DNA of 64,000 bases from Schistosoma haematobium (taxonomy: Eukaryota; Platyhelminthes; Trematoda; Strigeidida; Schistosomatidae), in NCBI RefSeq assembly GCF_000699445.3, contig NC_067202.1, forward strand, positions 3,779,429 to 3,843,428, given 5' to 3'. Both the position numbers and the translations under genes were made by a program. Of the stretch, positions 54,655 through 64,000 are shown one piece after another (the stretch's first letter is position 1; each line of letters opens with the position of its first letter). The notes under the pieces are model-generated. The model was not told where the DNA came from, ran no database searches, and worked only from the letters and a program-made list of their open reading frames with translations.

Positions 54655-55107
54655 ATAGCACATGCAACAACAAATGCAGAAGAAAATGACCAGTGTAGCA
54701 GCAGCATCAGAAGCAGTAGGTCTTAACATACACATAGGGAAGAGCAAGATTCTCCGATACAACATAGCACGCACGCAAAACACTTTGGATCCGTTGACCA
54801 GACACTATCATTAACAATCTACTATGGGAGAGAACAAAACAGATCCCAGTGGAGACAGAAACCAGGAAGAAGCACTGGAAGTGGATTGGACACACAGTGA
54901 GGAAAGCACCAAACTGAGTCACAAGACAAGCCCTCACCTGAATTCCTCAAAGCCAAAGGAGAAGAGGTAGACCAAAGAACACAATACGTCGAGAAATAGG
55001 AAAAAGATATGAGAAACTAGAAACGAATGCCAATGACAGAGTTGGTTGAAGAATGCTAGTCGGAGGCCTGTGCTTCATTGGGAGTAACAGGCGTAAGTAA
55101 GTAAGTC
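54655..55107 (+). mobile_element. RTE-like LINE A with internal deletion
   Basis: HMQQQMQKKMTSVAAASEAV, NIHIGKSKILRYNIA and then directly the [17 protein letters not shown] segment, so about 270 bp of thumb is missing. Ends GCGTAAGTAAGTAAG. Confidence 0.72.
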
Positions 55108-55289
55108 TTCTAATTCATTTCATATTTTATATAAAAAAACTCATATGTTTTCAACTGTTTTAATCAACGAATTTATTCGCATATCCAATAAACATCCAGC
55201 ATACTTACAATAATATAGACGTACATTTATTTTGTTTATTTATTCTCATTCCATACATTCTGTAACAAATTCGAAATCACAATATTGAT

Positions 55290-55770
55290 CTAAGTTAGAC
55301 AACCACTAAAAATCAAATAGCTTTGGATGGTCGATTTGTCTTAATTCGAGATTCCTTAGCAGTGTACACTCACGACCCCAGAACAGGCAGTCGAAATAAG
55401 CAATCTCCATAACATCATAACGGTAATCATCATGTGTTCAGCAGTGACTGGCCTTGAAGGGAAGCTTCCAGAGTTAAATCAACCTAAACTATGTTGATTA
55501 TGATGAACGTACCCACTGAAGACAATCAAAAATGATCATACAATGATTGAAGCTAGGCTTGTACATCATTGGATGCTTGATCAGTTGTTTAGAGTTTGAG
55601 GTTACGGGTGTGAAATCAAGGGTTATGGATTTGAATCTTACAAGTGGATTGATGGATTCCCACTTTTGAGGAGTCTCATACTAAGATGAAACGCCTGCTT
55701 AGTGGTCCCAGATTTCCACTGATTTTAAATTGATTTATGGTTTCACTCAAAATGAACAATCTTTTGGTGG
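55290..55770. repeat. decayed H1-like inverted pair
   Basis: Minus-strand scrap 55290-55400, plus-strand scrap 55430-55770 (GAGGAGTCTCATACTAAGATGAAAC). Cores lost. Confidence 0.45.
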
Positions 55771-56028
55771 TCAGATTGAAAGTCCTTCTTCTTGTGGAAA
55801 TAACCAAACATTTATATGATTGAATTAAAGTACACGGTTCACAAATTAACAGTTTATCAAATAAACTACCTAGTCGTGATCTATAAGGCTTAATGTGGAA
55901 ATTTTATTATAACCTGGATATAATTCAGTTGGCATGAAATGTGGGAATTTTGTGGTAAGATTAGAGATATATGTATCTGTTTGTAGATCTGATGTAAGAA
56001 ACATACCAGGTCTATATGGCATCACATT

Positions 56029-56200
56029 ATGATCGTTAGTCTCAGACTTTGTTTTTCTTTCATTTCCATACAATCCAATCACTCTCCCATTCTCCTTCTC
56101 TTCGATTTTCTCAACTTTCTACTATCATGCATTCCATTTTCGATTTATGATACATACTACATATATCTGTCGATATCAGTAGCACATAGAACAATATCTC
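56029..56200 (+). repeat. S-repeat, 3' part with open frame
   Basis: Frame SLRLCFSFIS...IYDTYYIYLSISVAHRT stays open. Confidence 0.6.
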
Positions 56201-56257
56201 ATATTAATTGAAATTTACTGGTTATTCAGTCAAAGTTATTACGTGACAATACATTTC

Positions 56258-57000
56258 CAACTTACTTACTTACTTACTCACGCCTGTTACTACTCGTGAA
56301 GGAGCATACGCCGCTTACCAGCATTCTCCATACAACCCTGTCACAACCAATCCTTTCCAGCTCCTTCCAGTTGTTATTCTTCATTTCCATATCTGATTCT
56401 ATTTCCCGACATAATGTGTTCTTTGGCCTTCCTCTTTTACGCTACCCTTCAGGATTTCAACTTAGCGCTTGCCTCGTGATGTAGTTTTATGATTTGCGTA
56501 ATGTATGTTCTATCTATTTCCATCGTCTTTTCCTAATTTCTTCTTCAGCTGGAAGTTGGTTTGTTCTCTCCTACAGAAGGCTGTTGCTGATGGTATCCGG
56601 TGAATAGATGTTGAGTATCTTGCGTAGACAACCATTTATAAATACTTGTATATTCTTGATGGTGATTGTAGTAGTTCTCCAAGTCTCAGCTCCGTACAGT
56701 ATAAGTGCCTTGACGTTGGTATTGAAGATTCTCACCTTGGTATTGGTTGAAAGTTGATTAAAGTTCCATATGTTGTCCAATTGTAGGAATGTTGTGCTTG
56801 TTTTGCCAATCCTCGCCTGTACATCTACATCTGAGCCTCCTTGTTCATCGATGATGCTTCCCAGGTATATGAAGGATTTTACATCTTCCAGAGTTTCGCC
56901 ATCAAGAGTGACTGGATTGCTGTTGTGCGTTTCGAATTTGACGACCTTGGTTTTCCCCTTGTGTATGCCGAGGCCTACTGATGCAGAGACTAATACATTT
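56258..57000 (-). mobile_element. RTE-like LINE A, 3' half
   Basis: Tail at left (TTACTTACTTACTTACTC). Minus-strand pieces: [78 protein letters not shown]. Few breaks, so relatively young. Confidence 0.8.
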
Positions 57001-57440
57001 CCAACAGTTGATTATATTTGTCTATTTCCTTTTTTTCATTGTTCACTTCTTTTGACATGAAAATGAGATACAATGGAAAATTCAATCATATGGTCAATTG
57101 ATTTGTTTTTCCAGTTTGTTTGAAGGTAGAGTTGATATTCAGTTGATATGTAGTGTATTGTCTTTTAAAATTTGGGTACCTTAGTATTGTCTATATTTAT
57201 AGATTTCATATATTGATCATTAATTAAAACAGAATATAGTATGAATTTTCCTATCATTCCTGTTTAGTTTAAGCATGATGATATTCTTAACAATTTGACA
57301 CAATTTCAGTACCCTTGAAATTCCGGGAATAATGGACAGTTGTCTTGTCGTAGTATGTCACTGCATGGCTGTGCATATATAAGACTATGCTGAGAATCAA
57401 ACCCGAAAGTGATTAGTGTCTAACCATGAAACCACTTGGT
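57000..57440. other. stretch without recognised features
   Basis: A+T-rich. A faint H1 scrap may lie near 57310-57420. Confidence 0.35.
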
Positions 57441-57444
57441 TGTG

Positions 57445-57830
57445 ATTGCTCACTAGTGACTAGCTTCGTGAGGGAATTCTCGGAGTTCTAGTGAGAAGCC
57501 GTGACCAGTGGAGCCAATCCTTGTCGAGTAGAGACAGGTATCTACCTCAGTACAACGGAATTTTGTCGCGCAATTTCGTGGATTGGTTGATGTTAGAAAC
57601 TACCACCATTGGATGCCGGCTCAGTGATCCAGTTGGTTAAGTGTTCGCGCGCGAGACCGAAGACCCTGGGTTCGATTCCCGCGAGTGGGATCGTGGACAC
57701 GTGCTGCTGAGGAGCCCTACAATAGGACGAAACGGCCATCCAGTGCTTCTAGGTTTTCAATTGTGATGGTCTAACATCAATCGGTTCATGATCTCAATCA
57801 AAAACTTAATAATCTCCACAACCCCTATAC
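57445..57830 (+). repeat. H1 SINE, full unit of the CGGTTCATG subfamily
   Basis: Complete leader, head (TGATCCAGTTGGTTAAGTG, GGTTCGATTCCCG), ribozyme and tail. CUGAGGA, GAAA and AUC are kept; helix II has a C-A and helix III a C-A mismatch. Confidence 0.8.
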
Positions 57831-58119
57831 TAGTAAAATAGTAGTAGTTCATGGATTTTAATAGTAACTCAACTGAGGTCATTCTGTGACGAATATGGCC
57901 TTAAACCATTTTTTTCACTAAGTCATTCTATTAAAATACATAAGTGTTTTTTTTAACTTTTTTAATTCATTCATACAAATATACTAAATCATTTCATGTT
58001 ACTATGCATCGGTCTTTTTCAATTATACAATACGTTATCACTTCAGTGGTGCAAACTTTATTTCTTCTATTTTAGGATATAACTTATTTCCTTTCAAAGG
58101 AATTAGCATTTCATGATAC

Positions 58120-58242
58120 TTAAAACACAAAGTCCAGCGAAGGGATCTCTTTTCAACGAATTTATTATCAAGTTGTACAATCGTATATATATGATAATAA
58201 ATTCGTTGAAATGAGATCCCTTCGCTGAACTTCGTATTTTAA
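58120..58242. repeat. near-perfect hairpin, 51 nt arms, 21 nt loop
   Basis: Arms 58120-58170 and 58192-58242 are reverse complements with about five mismatches; the inner 41 pairs have two. Contains GCGAAGGGATCTC and TTCAACGAATTTATTATCA. Could be a MITE-like foldback or a small-RNA hairpin. Confidence 0.8.
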
Positions 58243-58414
58243 TTTTAATGTTTAAATGGGTATCATCTGTCAATTTCATGATATGTCTATTGATAAACTA
58301 AGCAGAATATTGATTCATCTTATGCATAAACCAAATAATAATTCTATACATTACTAATTATTACGTAGGTTCCAAGATTCAACACACTAGGTTGATTTAC
58401 AAGATCTAATTAAT

Positions 58415-58862
58415 TAAGGGTTTTGGTAGATATTATAGTAATTTCAATGTTTGAGATCATGAGTCATCTGAAGTTAAAGCACCATGGAAAACATGAAAGA
58501 ATTGAACGGCTGTTTTGTCTTGTTGTGGAACTCCTCAGAAGTGCGCATCCACGATCTCACCCTTACGCGAGGTTTGAATACAGGACCTATCGATTTCATG
58601 CACGAATGCTTAACCTCTAGACCACTGAGCTGGCCGCCATTCAATAGCGTTAATGTCTAACTGCAATTAATCCACCTAATTGCGCGACACATCCACCATT
58701 ATCTTCAGTCAGTTACTATCACACATCCGACTCGGTTAATCGTGAAAGCGCACTTTATAGGAGCTCCACAGTAGGACGAAACGACAGTCCAATGCTTCTA
58801 GGTTTTCCATGGTAGTCTAGCTTCAATTGACTCATGATCTCAACCATTAAAATTCAATCCAG
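58415..58862. repeat. H1 SINE, minus unit and plus scrap
   Basis: 58415-58735 minus unit (CAAA in place of GAAA); 58735-58862 plus-strand ribozyme and tail (box UUAUAGGA-like). Both inactive. Confidence 0.65.
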
Positions 58863-58869
58863 TAAGCTC

Positions 58870-59290
58870 CTAGTTTTTAAATGTTTCATCAATTTCTGTT
58901 ATCAATGAAAATGAGAAATGTATGATTTTTTTTTTGATGGAGATTCTTTCGCTCATCTGGATAATTTAATCCACTATTTTTGACATCTCAAAATCATATG
59001 CCCTAAACACACTTCTTGTTTTGAGAAATTATGAGAACTTTTCCATAAATTAGATTTCCGAAATAGGACAATTGTATACGCTCTCGGTGAATGTTTTCAT
59101 CACAATATTAAATAAACATCCACCACACGGAATAAAATTTCACTAAAACCATCTGTTGAGCTACAACTCTTCTTCACTATTTCTCAACATCATTATATGA
59201 TTGTGTGTTCGATTGATAAATGAGACAGAAACGGTTTTTCACACAAATAATGGCTTACTGTAAGTTATATAGTGTACTTCATTTTTGACT
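58870..59290. other. stretch without recognised features
   Basis: A+T-rich, nothing assigned. Confidence 0.4.
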
Positions 59291-59294
59291 AGTT

Positions 59295-59948
59295 ATAATG
59301 AAATTCTCCTACTTTGGAAAATATACAAAAGAACTCACACTTGATGGAGAAGCTTTGAAAGATATGGAATCTTTCACGTACCTGGTCAGCACCATCGATG
59401 AACAAGGAGAATTTGATGCAGATATAAAGGCAAGAATTGGAAAAGCAAAGGCCAAATTTCTACGGTTGAAAAAAATATGGAACGAAAAAACCTTTCAAAC
59501 AATATCGAAGTTAGAGTCTCTAATACGAACGTCGACACGATTCTACTCAATGGAGCTGAGACTTGGAGAACTACCACAACCATCATTTGAAATGTGCAGG
59601 TGTTTATAAACAATAATCTACGTAAGATAGTGAATGTCCACTGACCGGATATCATCAGCACCAACCTACTATGGAAGAGAGCAAATCATGAAAAGACGCT
59701 GGGAATGGATAGGACATACATTACGGAAATTACCAAACTCCATCATGAAGCAAACACAAACTTGGAATCCTGAAGAGGAGTGGAAAAGAAGAAGGCCGAA
59801 GAACACACTGTGTCGAGAGTTGGAAGTAGACATGAGAAGGATGAATAGAAACTGGAAAGGACTGGAAAGGTTTGTCCAGATCAGGGTTCGCTGAAGAGTG
59901 CTGGTGGGCTGTCTATACTCCTTGACGAGGGGTGAGAAACGTAAGTTT
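59295..59948 (+). mobile_element. RTE-like LINE A, 3' fragment
   Basis: ELTLDGEALKDMESFTYL, EFDADIKARIGKAKAKFLRL, then [20 protein letters not shown], and [20 protein letters not shown]. Ends AAACGTAAGTTTG (tail decayed). Confidence 0.75.
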
Positions 59949-60371
59949 GCATTTTAGTAACCCGAGCAACTCAACGTAAGAAAGAGGAAAAACATGGAGA
60001 TTTAGATTTGCCTAGTATAATACATACTTTTTATATTGATTTAATCTAGATTGATTAGTCGTTCGAATGTCTAAAAAGACTATCAATAAATCAATATCAG
60101 TATGAGGTTGTGGAAATTTTTAAGTTTTTGATTAAGATCAATGATGGTGTAACACCGATCGATTTATGGTCTCAATCAAATAAATCAATAACTTATCGTT
60201 TCTCAATAGCTCATAAAAAAGCATATAGTTAGATGAAAAAAACCATAATTGAAATAGTGAATCAAAATCCTTAGTTTCATGCATAACAAGTGATTGCACA
60301 ACTTTCGTGACATTGACGTCTTAGTATATAAGAGGATTTCTTCTTATTTCATAATAAATCAAATTCATTTG

Positions 60372-60738
60372 TGATCCACTGAGTTACTTACTTACTTTTG
60401 CCTGTTACTGTCAATAGAACATTCTCCAACCCACTCTGTCTTTGACCTTCCTTTCTGGTCCTATCCAATTTTTGTTCATTCCTCTTGTGTCCGTCTCCAT
60501 TTCTCAAAGTAATGTGTTCTTTGGTCTACCTCTTCTCCTTTGGCCTTTAGGAATCCAGGTGAGGGCTTGTGTTGTGACTCAGTTGGGTGCATTCCTCAAT
60601 GTGTGTCGTACTTACTTCCAGCTCATCTTCCTGATTTCTTCCTCGGTCGGGAGTTAAAAGGTCTTCATTTAGAAGATTTATGACACCTCGTGGTGAAAGC
60701 CGAGTTCCTTCGGAAGTCAAGAGGCTGATGCCCATTCA
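60372..60738. mobile_element. RTE-like LINE A, 3' end with inverted 5' UTR
   Basis: 60372-60653 is the minus-strand 3' end (tail TTACTTACTTACTTTTGCC at left). From 60655 the 5' UTR block (GGTCTTCATTTAGAAGATTT, AGCCGAGTTCCTTCGGAAGT) runs in the opposite direction. Confidence 0.72.
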
Positions 60739-60959
60739 GTGAGTGTTCGAATACAATTAGATTCATACTTGTCTCTTGTTAAATTATCTTCAGTTTAGTA
60801 ATTGTTTAATAATCTTATACAGTGGGAATTATTGTGTGATTATGAATAAATAATCATTCTCTTGATTTGATACGATCAAATAATGACTATTCACAAAAGT
60901 CAGATTATTGATTCAATTTTCATAATAAACTGATGTCAAAAGACAAAATGAATTTTATC

Positions 60960-61140
60960 AGAGTGTGGTTTTGTAGAAATTTTAGTAATTCAATGGTTGA
61001 ATTCATGAGTTCATAGAGCGGGATCGTGGATATGTACTGTTAAGGAGTCCCATACTAGGACGAAATAGCTGTCCAGTGCTTCCAGATTTTCAATGATGAT
61101 CTAACATCAATCGATTCATGATCAACTGGAGATTTCATTT
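60960..61140. repeat. H1 SINE, inverted tail plus sense ribozyme/tail
   Basis: 60960-61012 minus-strand tail, 61013-61140 plus-strand ribozyme region and tail. Box UUAAGGA, inactive. Confidence 0.6.
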
Positions 61141-61311
61141 CATGCCCTAACCTTCCCTGTTTTTTATGTTTTTCGTACAGAAAGTTGAGGTGCATTACAT
61201 TGACATGTTCATAGTAAACAGATGAGGATATATAATAATAATAATTATCATTATTAAAGGCTCCATCCTATACTATATTTTTATTGCAATATAAAATTTT
61301 CCGAATAAAGT

Positions 61312-61465
61312 ATTTCAACCTCTAGACCACCGAGGCGATAGGTCTTGGGTTCGAACCCCGAGGGCAGGATCGTAGATGCACACTGCCACTGAGGAGTCCC
61401 ACATTAGGACAAAACGGTCGTCTAGTGCTTTCAGGCTTTCAATGGTGGTCTAGCTTTAAATGAAT
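61312..61465 (+). repeat. H1 SINE, inactive ribozyme
   Basis: GGGTTCGAACCCCGAGGGC box B, CUGAGGA, helix II fine, but AAAA in place of GAAA. Confidence 0.65.
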
Positions 61466-61749
61466 TGTTAGTAAAAAGAAATGGACAAGACTTCATTGAC
61501 AACATTGAGGCTATTCCCCACAAGATGTACAAATCGCCAAAAAAGAGACTGATCAATTACAGTCATAAACATCAGTGAGAAGATTCAAACGACCCATATA
61601 AGAGAATATCATATAACAATTTCTGAAATTTAGGTTAGTTGGTGGAATAAAACCAGTTTAAAATAGTTTCTGTTACCTACTTAAGTAACCTTATAGGTTC
61701 ATTGAAATTATGAGAATAATAATCACAAAAACTATTAATAATACTAGGT

Positions 61750-61990
61750 GATTTAAAGTGGTGGTTAAAGATAATCAACATGAAACCTTACTTGACCTAG
61801 TTTGTGTACTGTTTTCTACTATTTCTCAGAAAGTGTACTTCTAATCTTGAAAAGACTTGATAAGTATTTTTCTATTCAATCTCATGTTATCCAACTTCAC
61901 AGTCAAAGATATTACTATTGAGCTATGTAGGTTGAATCACTTAGACTAGTAATCCGATTTCAACTTAATCCATAGAGTACAGTCAACACT
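61750..61990 (-). repeat. H2 SINE, decayed
   Basis: GATAATCAACATGAAACCTT, AGTCAAAGATATTACTATTG. Ribozyme lost. Confidence 0.5.
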
Positions 61991-62409
61991 AGAGAAAGAT
62001 TTCATATGTATATGTGATGATTAGGAGTTTTTGAATTATAGTATGAACTAAGAATCCCAGAAATAACGTAATCTGATCAAAAAGTATTAGATAACCACAA
62101 ACGAATGTACTGTATTTAGAATTCGAAATCAAGCATTCAACAAGTACAAAGGTATCATTAGTTCATTCAAACACCACAGTATGACATCAGTCATTACTTA
62201 CTGATCATTTTTAATTGCAAATAGAATATTCCCCTTTTATAGAACTATGCTATTGATATGGAATTGTTAACTGAATTTTAACTTCATAGGTTACTAATAA
62301 GTATATGAAATCAAAAGTTGATTATCTTGCATCATTACCGCCCACTACATGAGTCGGTATCATTTTTCATTATATGATTCATTTGGCTTTAATTATTAAC
62401 AAAATTCAT

Positions 62410-62555
62410 CAGTACTGAAGTCTGTATAACTCCAACTGAAGCTTTTCTGGGTCTATTGCCGGTTCCAAGCCCGGATAAAGAAAGAAGTTTAGGCATGAGG
62501 TTAGCGACCACATCTCGTAGAAAACCAACTAGCTAAAAAAACGCCAAGGGAAGTC
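62410..62555 (+). mobile_element. LINE A 5' UTR block, isolated
   Basis: GTCTATTGCCGGTTCCAAGC to CTAAAAAAACGCCAAGG. No coding part or tail. Confidence 0.6.
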
Positions 62556-62711
62556 TGTATCGATATATATATAATTATATTATGCAAACTATATTGAGAT
62601 TATCAAATATGACTAATCTTCTTCTAAGAATAAAAAGTATCTTCCATCAAAATTCATAGATTATTAAAATTGAATATAATACCTATCCCAATAGATTGAT
62701 GGTATTGTAAT

Positions 62712-63226
62712 TGTTATAACTTGTGACTCGTGTGCCCTGTTAGTGTATAACGTAATGATACCGCCAATTAGAGAGGAGTGAATTATCGATCGGACCAATG
62801 ACGTATAAAACCCGTACGAGCAGTCTAGAGTCCTGATTACACATGCTTTCCGCTTAGCCCAGCTAGTTAAGTCCAGAACATCAATCTCAGCCTCCACCAT
62901 ATGAATCATTATATTTCATACATACTGGGTTTATATACAAATCAAATAGATCACATCGTACCATAAAATAGGAAACAAAATTTGTACTAGAATTGACCAA
63001 ATGTGGCTATGAATGTGGGAAGTAGTAATTAATATAGAGGGTATAATTCAAGAATGGTAGAACGTATAGTATTAGTTTATGGGTCAAAATAAAGTTTATA
63101 ATAAGAGGAATATGAATATGAATAGTTTAGTCATTTAACAATTGTACGATAAGAATATACATTTAGTATTGGTGCATAAATGGATCTGTAAAGTTACCAT
63201 TCATTATTTTAAAGAGAGCAAGAACA
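62712..63226 (-). mobile_element. solo LTR
   Basis: 515 bp minus-strand LTR (TGTTCTTGCT at right to ACAAGTTATAACA at left). TATATAAACCCAG on the minus strand at about 62927-62940. Ends lie close to the Penelope-like element's 3' region. Confidence 0.7.
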
Positions 63227-63229
63227 AAG

Positions 63230-63290
63230 ATTGGTGCAGAATAATACATGAATTCATTTTATTTCGTTAGGTTCTCATCAGCTGCTTACA
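63230..63290 (-). ncRNA. candidate hammerhead downstream of the Penelope-like frame
   Basis: Minus strand: CUGAUGA (63275-63281), GAAA (63262-63265), helix I GCAG/CUGC, helix III AUAA/UUAU plus a small hairpin, cleavage after AUU (between 63240 and 63239). Helix II is very weak (a single G-C). Hammerheads are known in Penelope-like elements, which supports the idea. Confidence 0.4.
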
Positions 63291-63299
63291 ACCTAAAAT

Positions 63300-63654
63300 A
63301 TTTGAAATTCAACATTATTATCGATATTGACATACTTATACAACAGAGGGCGATGAAGGATGAATATATGTAACATAATGTGGTAAAGATTTCGTTAGAG
63401 TTAATGAGGTCATAAAATTTTTGTTTCGAATATATAGAGTTTGGGAGGGAAGGTTCCAGAAAATAGTGATTAGAAATCATAGAATTAAAACACATTAGAC
63501 GATTATGTAATGAAGTAACTGAAAATAGATTAATGTTAATAAAGAGAGATATAAATTAAAATTGGTCCGTTATGAATGATGTAATTATAAAATTCAGAAA
63601 GAGTTGAAATGACGTAATAAAAATAAATAAAAATAAAAGGGGGTGGGGTGAATG
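63300..63654. other. probable 3' flank of the Penelope-like element
   Basis: A+T-rich, no open frame. Lies between the GIY-YIG stop and the candidate ribozyme. Confidence 0.4.
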
Positions 63655-64000
63655 TTACCAGGGCAAAGAAAGATTTATTACTGTTTCTTTTTGTATACAA
63701 AGATCTGGTTTTAAACGTTTAATCGCTATTGCTTCGGCGAATTTCAAAAGGTTTGAATTTGATTGTTTGTTGATCACCTTGAAGGACTTCAGTATATCGA
63801 CTTCGTGTCCTGTGTCAAGGAGATGTCTTGCGACAGCGCTGCTAAATGCTTTTAGTCCGTTTGATCTCAAACTGTTCGGAATATGTTCTTTGAATCGGAC
63901 GTAGGCTCTCCTTTCTGTTCTACCAATGTAACTGCTTTGGCAGATACATGTAAATTTGTATACACAGTTGGTGGTAACATGAAAGGGATACCTGTCGACC
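63655..64000 (-). mobile_element. Penelope-like element, C-terminal GIY-YIG endonuclease (continues right)
   Basis: A minus-strand frame runs open from the window edge to TAA at 63655-63657, about 114 codons. It shows NCVYKF, CICQSSYIGRTERRAYVRF (GIY-YIG type motif), a Cys pair, an ARHLLDTGHEVD segment with the His pair, then KFAEAIAIKRLKPDLC. These fit the endonuclease module of Penelope-like retroelements. The frame is unbroken here, so the copy may be fairly young. The reverse transcriptase would lie beyond the edge. Confidence 0.82.

Noticed and set aside
1..64000. CRISPR arrays, operons, ribosome binding sites, phage or insertion-sequence features
   Set aside because: Nothing of this kind; introns, SINEs and LINEs show a eukaryotic genome.

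Overview
The window looks like A+T-rich blood-fluke (Schistosoma) genomic DNA. Evidence: spliced genes with GT-AG introns, Sm-alpha-type tRNA-headed SINEs that carry hammerhead ribozymes, RTE-like LINE fragments with short tandem 3' tails, solo LTRs, and a Penelope-like GIY-YIG reading frame. I cannot name the species from sequence alone.

Two host genes are visible and they converge. Left: the last two exons of a + strand gene (131-249 and 3867-3937), with AATAAA seven bases after the stop. The product is not recognised. Right: a complete six-exon minus-strand gene (27424 down to 7029). All splice phases agree, giving 1161 coding bases and 386 residues. The predicted protein is a type I membrane protein: signal peptide, two EGF-like modules, a SEA-like region, a third EGF-like module, one membrane helix and a 26-residue tail. 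Its five introns (2.0-8.9 kb) are full of repeats.

From 27.5 kb to the right end I find no convincing host exon; it is a graveyard of mobile elements. The families are: (a) RTE-like LINE A with (TAAG)n tails; (b) RTE-like LINE B with (ACTG)n tails; (c) a retroelement 3' end with an (AAAT)n tail; (d) an LTR family of about 510 bp present as solo LTRs; (e) an approximately 280 bp repeat (S-repeat) with a recurring short open frame; (f) three tRNA-headed hammerhead SINE families, here called H1 (about 400 bp unit, core CUGAGGA), H2 (core CUGACGA or CUGAUGA with a GUGC/GCAC helix II) and H3 (Sm-alpha type); and (g) a Penelope-like element entering from the right edge.

The main result is the hammerhead SINE system. 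By reading, two copies keep the full core and helices (15694-15741 on +, 16108-16158 on -), about nine keep the core with one or more helix defects, and the rest carry core or cleavage-site mutations. H1 occurs as head-to-tail tandems whose cleavage sites lie 399, 400 and 409 nt apart, and as an 'inverted upstream fragment + sense unit' arrangement at several loci. This suggests that multimeric, self-cleaving RNAs are the retrotransposition templates. The intact H2 ribozyme lies in sense orientation inside intron 2 of the EGF/SEA gene, cleaving 123 nt upstream of exon 3.
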